From NCBI GenBank assembly GCA_017963165.1, contig JAGCTZ010000066.1, forward strand, positions 8,285 through 72,284: a stretch of 64,000 nucleotides of DNA, written 5' to 3'. Below the pieces are notes generated by a model, which searched no databases, was not told where the DNA came from, and saw nothing but the letters and a program-made list of their open reading frames with translations. Below are positions 8,253 to 15,201 of this stretch, piece after piece. Numbering within the stretch: the stretch's first letter is position 1; every line of letters begins with the position of its first letter. Both the position numbers and the translations under genes were made by a program. Source of the DNA: Treponema sp. (GTDB taxonomy: Bacteria; Spirochaetota; Spirochaetia; Treponematales; Treponemataceae).

Positions 8253-8854
8253 ACATGCTTGAAAAATTAAAATCGGATTATAATTTACTCATAGCTGCGA
8301 AACATAGCAAATCAGCATGTGTAAAATATTCATTGCAGTTTAATAATGTAACGATAAATTTATATTTTGATATGTTTGATACACAATTATCATCTTTAAA
8401 TTTAATTCTGATTTATTTGCACAATTATTATTATACAAGCTTAAATGCTTCAAATATAAGTATTCCTTCACAGTATTTAAAACAAATTCCTATAGAAATA
8501 TTATCACAAATATTAGATGCAGATAAAACACTTAAATCTTTTTTTGCAAAAATTAATGAGGAAGTTCTTAATAAGCAGCCTATTAGAGCCTCTTATTCAA
8601 AAGACTATCAATTTATCAATGCGGTAACATCTGATAAAAGCACCGATAATCTACCTTTTTTACATCATCTACGACATGGCCGTATGCAGAATGAAACTCT
8701 GGAATTATTACATGCAACCATGTCTATTCCTTATATGGCATTAAAGGCAATTCAAAATCATAATATGACATTAGTCAGAACAGATAAATTGGAGTATCGA
8801 AAACAACTAACTCTAATTTTGCAAGAGCACAGTATTTCGCTTGAGGATTTTTAA
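8249..8854 (+). CDS. hypothetical protein in defence operon
   Basis: 201 residues, no recognised domain. The first half reads as alternating beta/helix (VKYSLQFNNVTINLYFDMF; LNLILIYLHNYYY), the second is helical with a histidine-rich bend (FLHHLRHGRMQNE). It overlaps hsdS by ATGA and abuts the ATPase gene (TAA then ATG), so it is co-expressed with both. It may be an accessory or small effector of the ATPase, but nothing in the sequence proves this. Confidence 0.65.
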   Translation: MNMLEKLKSDYNLLIAAKHSKSACVKYSLQFNNVTINLYFDMFDTQLSSLNLILIYLHNYYYTSLNASNISIPSQYLKQIPIEILSQILDADKTLKSFFAKINEEVLNKQPIRASYSKDYQFINAVTSDKSTDNLPFLHHLRHGRMQNETLELLHATMSIPYMALKAIQNHNMTLVRTDKLEYRKQLTLILQEHSISLEDF

Positions 8855-10579
8855 ATGCAGTTAAAAAATTTATGGATAGATAATTATAAAAACCTCAAAG
8901 ATTTCTCTCTCGATTTTGGGGAAGGGAATCATCTTTCTATTCTAATCGGTAATAATGGAAGTGGTAAAAGTAATGTTCTTGAAGCAATAAGTGGCATTTT
9001 TGCAGAAGCGTACAGAGGTGTATCTGATGTATTAGATTCCGATTATACGCTGGACTATGAGCTTGATGGGAAAAACTATAAATTAGAAAAAAAGAATGGA
9101 AAAAGAATATATCATTATGATGAAATGAAAATCCCTAATGGGGATATAATTCATAATTTGCCAAGCAATGTAATCGCCCTGTATAGTGGTGAGGATTTGC
9201 GTTTGTGGGAGAATTTTTACTGGCAAAGGTATTATGAATATTTGACATCTGTATATAAAACAGGTTTTTCCGGAAAAATGGGGATGTATTATGTAAATAA
9301 ATATTTGTGGAATATATCTCTTCTTACATTACTATTATTCAGAAATGACTTTTCTGATGTAAATTCATTTCTTGGTAGTGAACTTGGGATACATGATGAT
9401 TCCGATATAAATTTTATAGAAATTGATTATTCATATGAAAACTATGATAAAAATAGGAACTCTATTTTAAAAGCTTTTGTTGAGAAAATAAATCCAGAAG
9501 GAAAATATGTATGTCCATATTCTCTTAATGAACTAAGAAAGTTAATAAGTAATTCAGATAGTGATTTTGATGCAGAACCAGGAGAAGTATTTAATATGTT
9601 GATGTTGGCATTTATGCCAAAGGATCTTAAACTAATTTCTGGTATTCATATTATTCTTGAAAATGGAGAAGCTGTTCAGTTTTTTAGTGAGGGAGAAAAA
9701 AAACTAATACTCATAAAAACTATTTTAGAGTTTGTTGCAGATGAAAATTCTATACTTCTCTTAGATGAGCCTGATGCAAACATTCATGAAGAACGAAAAA
9801 GAAAACTATATGACTTATTAAGAAATACTCCTAATCGGGATGTTATAATGACAACTCATTCTCCAATTATTGCAAAGCTTGCAGCGAAAAATGAATTGAT
9901 TTATCTAGAATCAAAACAAGGAAATGTTGAAAGAATAGAAACTGAAAAATTAGATTTGATTAGAAAATTAGCTTCAAATGAGTGGAATATAATGAAAGCT
10001 GGAGTTTTCTTAAATTCTGAAAAGCCTTTAGTTTTGTTTGAAGGAAAATCTGATGTAGATTTTGTAAAAAGAGCAATAGAATTATTAAAAGATGAAGAAC
10101 CAAAATATGAAAAAATCGATGTAGATATTTTGTGTTTTAATGGCACGGGGAATGCAAAAGATTTCTTAAAAAATATAAGAACTATAACAGAAACAAAAAA
10201 AGTTATTTTCTTTTTTGACCGTGATGACGGTGGAAAGAAAGGAATGGCTAGTATATCCGAAAAATCGCAAGATGATGAAACAATTGTCCATTTCAATGAT
10301 TTTGTAGCTGATGATAAAAATATAAGAGCTGTATTTCTTCCATATTCACAAGAAATATCGGAAGGCGATTTTATGATTGAAGATTATTTTTCTAATGATT
10401 TACTTGAAAGCATTATTAACAGAATTTCACAATTATCTCATCCTGTTACAAGATTACCAAAATTAGGAGAAGGTATAAAAAAGGAATTAGCTTCTGAATT
10501 TATAAATTTTAAAAAATCTGATTTTGAAGGATTTAAGCCATTATTAGATAAACTTCTAGAACTATTAGAGATTAGATGA
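8855..10579 (+). CDS. OLD-like AAA ATPase with C-terminal TOPRIM-type nuclease domain
   Basis: 574 residues. N-terminal AAA/ABC-type ATPase: Walker A IGNNGSGKS (31-39), a signature-like FFSEGEKKL, Walker B with LLLDEPDA near 302-310 and the H-loop TTHSP near 330. The C-terminal third has the TOPRIM pattern: LFEGKSDVDF near 393 and FFFDRDDGG near 453. This is the architecture of overcoming-lysogenization-defect (OLD) nucleases, which act in anti-phage defence. The partner helicase of Gabija is not adjacent; instead the gene sits between a restriction module and a YhcG nuclease. It is coupled to the next gene by ATGA. Confidence 0.85.
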   Translation: MQLKNLWIDNYKNLKDFSLDFGEGNHLSILIGNNGSGKSNVLEAISGIFAEAYRGVSDVLDSDYTLDYELDGKNYKLEKKNGKRIYHYDEMKIPNGDIIHNLPSNVIALYSGEDLRLWENFYWQRYYEYLTSVYKTGFSGKMGMYYVNKYLWNISLLTLLLFRNDFSDVNSFLGSELGIHDDSDINFIEIDYSYENYDKNRNSILKAFVEKINPEGKYVCPYSLNELRKLISNSDSDFDAEPGEVFNMLMLAFMPKDLKLISGIHIILENGEAVQFFSEGEKKLILIKTILEFVADENSILLLDEPDANIHEERKRKLYDLLRNTPNRDVIMTTHSPIIAKLAAKNELIYLESKQGNVERIETEKLDLIRKLASNEWNIMKAGVFLNSEKPLVLFEGKSDVDFVKRAIELLKDEEPKYEKIDVDILCFNGTGNAKDFLKNIRTITETKKVIFFFDRDDGGKKGMASISEKSQDDETIVHFNDFVADDKNIRAVFLPYSQEISEGDFMIEDYFSNDLLESIINRISQLSHPVTRLPKLGEGIKKELASEFINFKKSDFEGFKPLLDKLLELLEIR

Positions 10580-10590
10580 AGGAGCTCTCT

Positions 10591-11748
10591 ATGGAACAAG
10601 AACTAACCACAGCCATTGAAGCAATAAAAACAGCAATTTTACAATCTCAGTATCAGGCTGCGAAAGATGTAACTCGTGTTCAGCTTATTCTTTATTATGG
10701 GATTGGACGATATCTTTCTTCTAAGAAAGGTAAGAAAACTTGGGGAACTAGCGTTCTTGAAACTATAAGCTCACAGTTGAGAAAAGAGCTTCCTGGATTA
10801 CGTGGATTTTCAGCAACAAGCTTGAAAAAGATGAGACTTTTCTATGAAAGCTGGAGTTTCTTAGAAGATTCAAATTCGTCCGTTACGACGGTCGAATTGA
10901 CAGATAATAGTAATTCGTCAGTTACAACGGACGAATTAAAGAATTCACAAAAATCGGTAATCATAATTAACGATTTGAAGCTTTCTGGAATCAATCTTTC
11001 AGACTTTCCTGTTGAAGATTTTTTCAAAGTCCCGTTTACTCATCATATTGCAATTTTCAGCAAGGTTAAGAACTTAAAAGAACGTTATTATTATATTCAT
11101 CGTGTCTCAGAAGAACACTTGGCTGTAGATACTCTTGAAATCTTAATTAAACAGAATGCATATAAACATCAAAAGGAGCTCCCTAATAATTTTGAACGTA
11201 CAATGGTTTCTGCGAACCTGGCACGAAAAGCAGTTGAAATGTTCAAGGATGAGTACCTACTGGATTTTATTAATGTTGAAGAAATAGGGGAAAGAGATTC
11301 TGCAGATGTTGATGAAGCGGTCGTTGAAAACGCAATTATTCATAATGTGAAGAATTTTATTATGGCCTTTGGTAAGGACTTCGCATTTGTTGGAGATCAA
11401 TATCATTTAGAGGCTTTTAATGAAGAATTCTTTTCGGACTTGCTTTTCTTTAATCGTGAATTAAATTGCCTTGTTGCGGTAGAGTTAAAACGTGGTGATT
11501 TTAAACCTGCTTATTTAGGACAACTAAGTGCTTATCTGCGTATTATTGATGATAAAGTGAGAAAGCCTCATGAAAATCCGACTATAGGTATTGTACTTTG
11601 CAAGAGTATGAACAAAGAGTTTGCCGAATACGTAATTCAAGATTATGATAAGCCGATGGGAGTAACGACTTATAAATCAATCTCTGAAATGCCTAAGAAG
11701 ATGCAGGAAGTTTTACCTGATCTTGATGAAATGAAGAAATTGATGTAA
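10591..11748 (+). CDS. PDDEXK nuclease domain protein (YhcG/DUF1016 family)
   Basis: About 385 residues. The N-terminal YhcG helical domain (ARRVQLILYYGIGRYLS-type) and the C-terminal nuclease domain are both present; the latter contains LEAFNEEFFSDLLFF, then VAVELKRGDFKPAYLGQL, i.e. the D...E-x-K catalytic pattern. I prefer the ATG at 10591, which has AAGGAG 8 bp upstream; an ATG at 10576 overlaps the previous stop but lacks a clear site. A linker of tandem NSSVTT(V/D)EL repeats sits between the domains. The family is linked to DNA processing and is often found with restriction systems, consistent with its place at the end of this operon. Confidence 0.85.
   Translation: MEQELTTAIEAIKTAILQSQYQAAKDVTRVQLILYYGIGRYLSSKKGKKTWGTSVLETISSQLRKELPGLRGFSATSLKKMRLFYESWSFLEDSNSSVTTVELTDNSNSSVTTDELKNSQKSVIIINDLKLSGINLSDFPVEDFFKVPFTHHIAIFSKVKNLKERYYYIHRVSEEHLAVDTLEILIKQNAYKHQKELPNNFERTMVSANLARKAVEMFKDEYLLDFINVEEIGERDSADVDEAVVENAIIHNVKNFIMAFGKDFAFVGDQYHLEAFNEEFFSDLLFFNRELNCLVAVELKRGDFKPAYLGQLSAYLRIIDDKVRKPHENPTIGIVLCKSMNKEFAEYVIQDYDKPMGVTTYKSISEMPKKMQEVLPDLDEMKKLM
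10873..10937 (+). repeat. tandem palindromic insert in yhcG-like gene
   Basis: Two copies of a unit beginning AATTCGTC and ending in CGAATT (10873-10898 and 10912-10937) each form a hairpin and encode the nearly identical peptide repeat NSSVTT(V/D)EL in the linker between the two YhcG domains. Confidence 0.7.
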
Positions 11749-11749
11749 A

Positions 11750-11901
11750 AAAAGTACCTTCCGTGGACCGCCACCCCACGATACGATCATTAACGCCAGA
11801 GGCGGTATGTTTCCTTTCTTAAGGGATTTCTGCTCTTGAAGGTACAAAGAGGCGGAAACCTCCAGTTTAGTATTCAGAATACATCATGGAAAGTCTCCGC
11901 A
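11750..11901 (-). ncRNA. structured small RNA A with own promoter and terminator
   Basis: On the minus strand the shared palindrome (11936-11952) is followed 21 bp after TTGAAT by TATATT (11908-11913), placing the RNA start near 11901. The RNA can form a 12-bp stem (TGCGGAGACTTTCC against GGAGGTTTCCGCC) enclosing GTATTCTGAATAC. It then forms a long-range stem GTACCTTC (11838-11845, read on minus) with GAAGGTAC (11754-11761) enclosing ACCGCC/GGCGGT. Seven T follow immediately, so the outer stem may work as terminator. There is no open reading frame with a ribosome-binding site. It has the same promoter type as the flanking genes but no gene of its own. Confidence 0.6.
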
Positions 11902-11935
11902 TTTATTAATATAAAATATAACTTCTAATAAGTCA

Positions 11936-11952
11936 TTCAACTTGTAGTTTAA
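11936..11952. promoter_or_regulatory. regulon palindrome P1 (RNA A promoter)
   Basis: TTCAACTTGTAGTTTAA, a one-mismatch copy of the palindrome found before every transcription unit of the 11.7-20.9 kb cluster. It overlaps the last codon region of the radical SAM gene and drives RNA A away from it, with its centre about 42 bp upstream of the predicted RNA start. Confidence 0.6.
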
Positions 11953-12695
11953 TTTTTGCAGCATCCAAACTGAACTTTATTTAAGGCTTCCATTAAGCCA
12001 TTGTAAGAGAGTTCTTTTATTGTTTGTTTTCCAGTGGCGTAGCTGCACCAGTTTACTTTTTTATCCCAGGAAACTGAACAAAACTCTGTTGGCTGTTTAC
12101 AACCAGTCAGACAAGATGGAGATTGAAAAGGTTTACCGCAAGCAATTTCTGATAATTGTTTTGCAGTAGGCTCACAAGTGAAGCGGCGTGGAATAAGGAT
12201 TATTCTATCTGAAGTAATTTCATTTGCGAGTAAGGCTGAATAAACTTGTTTTGCTTGCTCAAGATTAAAATCTGAAACAAGCAGATTAACTCCAGATTTT
12301 ATTTCTGCTGCAGCTATTTTTTTTACCATTTTTATTACTCGCTCGACTTCTGCTTTGTTTTCGGGATGATGAATTGTAAGATGAACTTTATCCGGTTTGT
12401 TTTGAAGAAGTTTTGAAAAGGTTTCTTCTTTTTCCAGAGGTAAGCCATTTGAAGTTACTGATACATACATCTCTGTCATTAAGCCGGAAATCAATTCAAA
12501 TATCCCATCATATTCAAAAGGTTCACCTCCACCAAAGGAAACTGCATCAATACCATGCTTATGTAAATCGAGAACAAATGGAATTAATTCTTCTACTGTC
12601 CAAAGAACGTTGCCTTCTTTTGTAGAATGGTTATAGCAGAAGTCACATTGCTTTGAACAGTAATTACTTAGGTCTATGGATATTCGATCAAGCAT
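11949..12695 (-). CDS. radical SAM protein with C-terminal cysteine cluster
   Basis: 248 residues. The radical SAM motif CSKQCDFC (CX3CX2C, about 14-21) and GGGEP near 54-58 are present, as is a core barrel of normal size. The last ~75 residues hold eight more cysteines (TCEP, ACGK, CLTGC, EFCSV, NWCSY, FGCC), suggesting a Twitch/SPASM-like auxiliary Fe-S cluster. Such enzymes often modify peptides or proteins. It starts within the stop codon of the upstream gene (TAATG), so the two products are coupled and the upstream protein is a candidate partner or substrate (inference). It lacks the sequence hallmarks of viperins. Confidence 0.85.
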   Translation of the reverse strand: MLDRISIDLSNYCSKQCDFCYNHSTKEGNVLWTVEELIPFVLDLHKHGIDAVSFGGGEPFEYDGIFELISGLMTEMYVSVTSNGLPLEKEETFSKLLQNKPDKVHLTIHHPENKAEVERVIKMVKKIAAAEIKSGVNLLVSDFNLEQAKQVYSALLANEITSDRIILIPRRFTCEPTAKQLSEIACGKPFQSPSCLTGCKQPTEFCSVSWDKKVNWCSYATGKQTIKELSYNGLMEALNKVQFGCCKN

Positions 12696-13450
12696 TATTT
12701 ATCCTCTACAGGAGGCGTAATTGTAGTTTTTCCGTCTCCATCTACATAATTACCATAATAATCTTTACATAAAATATATTTAGCAATTTTAAGTTCCATA
12801 CAATCAGAGAACTTTGCTGGTATATGAATTAATTTATTTCTGTTTTCTTCTGGTATTTGATTTTCTTTAAGCGGATATTTTGGTTCAGCAGATCTTTGAA
12901 GAATAATATTATAGTCTTGCTTATAACAATAAAATGGGAAAACTGACTTATCTGATAAACAATCTGAATCGAAGTATTCCTGAAGAAAGCCGGTACATAT
13001 ATCTTTTACTACAACAATTCTTTTTTTCTTTAACTCGGATGTAGCATCATAATCCCAAAAACAACCAACATAATAAATACGTTGTTTATGTGATAAACAG
13101 CATTCAATGTCATCTTTAAAAGTGCTTATAAAAGTTTTTAAGGATTCTTCATCATCTTTTATTTGAACAAGACAGTCATATTCATTATCTTCAGAGAAAT
13201 CTGAAATTGGTTTAAATTGTTTTAACATATAATTTGCTTGTTCATCTGTCAATTCAAATGAACTAATACCATCTTTATCTGGTACACCAATTTCATCGAG
13301 GCCACCCCAAAAATCATCATTGTCAGCAATTGTTGCAGGAACCGGACCATCATCATCAAAATCAAATAATGCAATATTACCTTCGGCATCTGCAATAAAC
13401 CATTCTGTACCCATTGAATGAGTTGCTGGAAATTCTTTTGTGGTTTTCAT
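12695..13450 (-). CDS. hypothetical acidic protein, coupled to radical SAM gene
   Basis: 251 residues. The N-terminus (GTEWFIADAEGNIALFDFDDDGPVP) resembles a widespread uncharacterised bacterial family that begins with a WFAVD-x-x-G-x-VA-x-FD pattern, often met among immunity-like genes. The rest has no domain I recognise. Seven cysteines are spread through it and the C-terminus is short and polar. AGGAGG-like site (TTGGAGGAATATC) precedes the start; directly upstream of that is a terminator-like hairpin with T7. It is transcribed from the palindromic promoter at 13,583-13,626 with the radical SAM gene. Confidence 0.7.
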   Translation of the reverse strand: MKTTKEFPATHSMGTEWFIADAEGNIALFDFDDDGPVPATIADNDDFWGGLDEIGVPDKDGISSFELTDEQANYMLKQFKPISDFSEDNEYDCLVQIKDDEESLKTFISTFKDDIECCLSHKQRIYYVGCFWDYDATSELKKKRIVVVKDICTGFLQEYFDSDCLSDKSVFPFYCYKQDYNIILQRSAEPKYPLKENQIPEENRNKLIHIPAKFSDCMELKIAKYILCKDYYGNYVDGDGKTTITPPVEDK

Positions 13451-13465
13451 AGATGATATTCCTCC

Positions 13466-13576
13466 AAAAAAAGGATGGAGAACGGCAGGAGTATCTCCAC
13501 ATCAGAGGCTCTAGTTCTGCAGTTAACCATCACAAAATAACGGTAGCTCACACCAGATATAAAATCCGGCTACTAC
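13466..13576 (-). promoter_or_regulatory. structured leader B with terminator abutting the RBS
   Basis: Predicted RNA start near 13576 (TATAAT at 13583-13588, minus strand). The leader folds GTAGC...GCTAC and CCGG...CTGG first, then has two competing hairpins: GGAG-ATA-CTCC, and GGAGA paired with TCTCC (with GAT/ATC extension) followed by seven T. The T run is 2 bp before the GGAGG ribosome-binding site of the 13450 gene. This is the layout of a transcription attenuator or of a free RNA with occasional readthrough. Confidence 0.55.
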
Positions 13577-13582
13577 AATTAT

Positions 13583-13626
13583 ATTATAACACGGAAATGG
13601 GAATAATCATTCAACTTGTAGTTGAA
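13583..13626 (-). promoter_or_regulatory. palindromic promoter P2
   Basis: Palindrome TTCAACTTGTAGTTGAA at 13610-13626; on the minus strand the TTGAAT edge is followed by 20 bp and TATAAT (13583-13588). The palindrome centre lies about 42 bp upstream of the predicted start, the position of a class II activator site, although a repressor covering -35 is also possible. Confidence 0.65.
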
Positions 13627-13628
13627 AA

Positions 13629-14351
13629 CTAATTCATTGTTATCTTTTCAACCAGGATGTAATAATCATAACTTGAGTTTACTACCAATGTACCGTAGTA
13701 ATTTAAGGATTGTCTTTTATTCTGGTAAAAGGTGTCTCTTAGTTTTGGCGGAATCATTACGATAAATGATTCTGTATTTTCCATGTTGCGGATAACGGTT
13801 GGAATATTGCCTTTGCTATCGATTGGATCATCTCCTATAAGTTTTGTATTTAATACAGCGACTTTTTTATTTGCTAATTCATTGCAACGTTCTTGTAGTT
13901 GTTTTAAGGTTAGTGTTTCATATTCCGGATCAAGCTTGTCGGGAGTAGCTTCAATCTTTTTTTCTGGAGCATCATAATCAAGAATCCTGAAAAGTGTAAA
14001 AGTTCCATTGTCGTCAAATTTTTGTAGTTCTGCCTGCTTGTATTTTTCGGTCTCCTGGATTTCTTTGAAGAACTTGTCGAATGCTTCAAAATTATCACAT
14101 TGAGATATATGTTCGGTATAGAATTTACTTGCATCTGCATATTTTTTGAAAGTATAAATTACAGTATTTTGATTTTTCATTCCCATTAATGTAAACAGTT
14201 CGCTTAGTGATACTGCATATCCACCATCATCTGTTGGGGTAAATTCAATTACACCAATTTTTGTATAATCATCTGAGATATACTGTTTCATTTCTGCAAA
14301 GGCAGAGAAAGCAACAAGTGTGAAAAGAATTGATAAAAATAGTTTTTTCAT
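13629..14351 (-). CDS. secreted/periplasmic hypothetical protein
   Basis: 240 residues. A clear Sec signal peptide opens the protein (MKKLFLSILFTLVAFSAFA, likely cleaved after AFA). The mature part is mixed alpha/beta with a helical middle (EAFDKFFKEIQETEKYKQAELQKF) and an end motif DYYILVEKI. No family recognised. I chose ATG 14351 because GGAGGTTCT is directly upstream; a longer frame reaching 14402 would start inside the palindrome. It is divergent from the next gene and both share palindrome P3. Confidence 0.8.
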   Translation of the reverse strand: MKKLFLSILFTLVAFSAFAEMKQYISDDYTKIGVIEFTPTDDGGYAVSLSELFTLMGMKNQNTVIYTFKKYADASKFYTEHISQCDNFEAFDKFFKEIQETEKYKQAELQKFDDNGTFTLFRILDYDAPEKKIEATPDKLDPEYETLTLKQLQERCNELANKKVAVLNTKLIGDDPIDSKGNIPTVIRNMENTESFIVMIPPKLRDTFYQNKRQSLNYYGTLVVNSSYDYYILVEKITMN

Positions 14352-14401
14352 AGAACCTCCGAAATATGATTTAAGTGTAAGACGAAGAATCAGAGTTGTC
14401 A

Positions 14402-14446
14402 TTCAACTTAAAGTTGAATGATTGAGTCTATAAACAACGCTATAAT
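14402..14446. promoter_or_regulatory. bidirectional palindromic promoter P3
   Basis: Perfect palindrome TTCAACTTAAAGTTGAA (14402-14418). On the plus strand TTGAAT, 21 bp and TATAAT (14441-14446) point to the 14606 operon. On the minus strand the same palindrome is followed by a weaker TACACT at 21 bp and by the 14351 gene. One site can therefore set the expression of both operons. Confidence 0.65.
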
Positions 14447-14452
14447 TTACAT

Positions 14453-14532
14453 TGTAGCGTCCGACTTAGTTTCGAATCGTGCTCCCGTTTTGTCTGGTAA
14501 TTATCGATTTTGATAGTTACCAGGATTTTTTC
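14453..14532 (+). ncRNA. leader/small RNA C ending in intrinsic terminator
   Basis: From the P3 start near 14453 the RNA contains a T-loop-like TTTCGAAT. It ends in a strong hairpin, CTGGTAATTATC (14494-14505) paired with GATAGTTACCAG (14512-14523), followed by GA and six T. The downstream gene starts 75 bp later, so this is either an attenuator or a discrete ~80-nt RNA. Confidence 0.55.
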
Positions 14533-14605
14533 AGAATGTCATTCCATGACACTTTGATGTTATAGAATGTAATTGACAGGTTTTGAATAATTATAGGAGG
14601 TATCT

Positions 14606-15190
14606 ATGTCTTTTGTTTTATCCGGTAGTTTTGATGGTTATTGTGGATGGCAAACGAAAATTATTGATGTATGTCAGAATTTTTATAAGAAGTATGACAG
14701 ATATCCCAATTTCATTCGTATGAGAGAAAGGACTATGGATGCCTTATTTGATGAGGCTGATAAAGAGTTTGAAGATCCATATTCAGAAGAACATGCTGTA
14801 AGGGATATTGAGGGGAAAATTTTAATTCCACTTCGTATTGAAAGTAAGACTAGAAATCTTGAGCGTCCTGATAATCTTCCTGAATCAGATATAGAATACT
14901 TTGATAACTATATTGAAGAGTATAACAATTCTGATTATGAAACCAGAGAAAAAAATGATATAATGGAAGATGGTGAGAATGACGTTATTTATCCAAAATC
15001 TTTTGGACCTAATGATGATGGAACTGTAAGCTTTATTACTAATAAGTTTGAACTTAAATTTCTGGAAGGAGAAGATTTACCAGAGGCTTCTTTTGTTGTT
15101 CAATTTGGCAATGGACCAGAAGATGGGGGCGAAGATTTTGATGAAGAAGAAACAGAACCCGCACAGGGGATTATTCTTCTTGCAGCATAA
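14606..15190 (+). CDS. hypothetical acidic protein (shares domain with downstream HTH protein)
   Basis: 194 residues, very acidic. Residues about 15-45 (KIIDVCQNFYKKYDRYPNF) match the downstream 609-residue protein near its residues 414-435 (QVMEQCKEFFEKFGNYPNV). A later segment (GTVSFITNKFELKFLEGE) also has a counterpart there, so the two share a homologous domain. The C-terminus is an Asp/Glu tail. Start at 14606 follows ATAGGAGGT. No database family recognised. It is 11 bp from the next gene, so one operon. Confidence 0.75.
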   Translation: MSFVLSGSFDGYCGWQTKIIDVCQNFYKKYDRYPNFIRMRERTMDALFDEADKEFEDPYSEEHAVRDIEGKILIPLRIESKTRNLERPDNLPESDIEYFDNYIEEYNNSDYETREKNDIMEDGENDVIYPKSFGPNDDGTVSFITNKFELKFLEGEDLPEASFVVQFGNGPEDGGEDFDEEETEPAQGIILLAA

Positions 15191-15201
15191 GGAGAAAGAG
15201 A

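Noticed and set aside
8855..11748. Gabija defence system
   Set aside because: The OLD-like nuclease is present but the next gene is a YhcG-type nuclease, not a UvrD-like helicase (GajB).
11949..12695. Prokaryotic viperin
   Set aside because: The cysteine motif and the following residues differ from the viperin pattern, and the protein is shorter with a cysteine-rich C-terminus.
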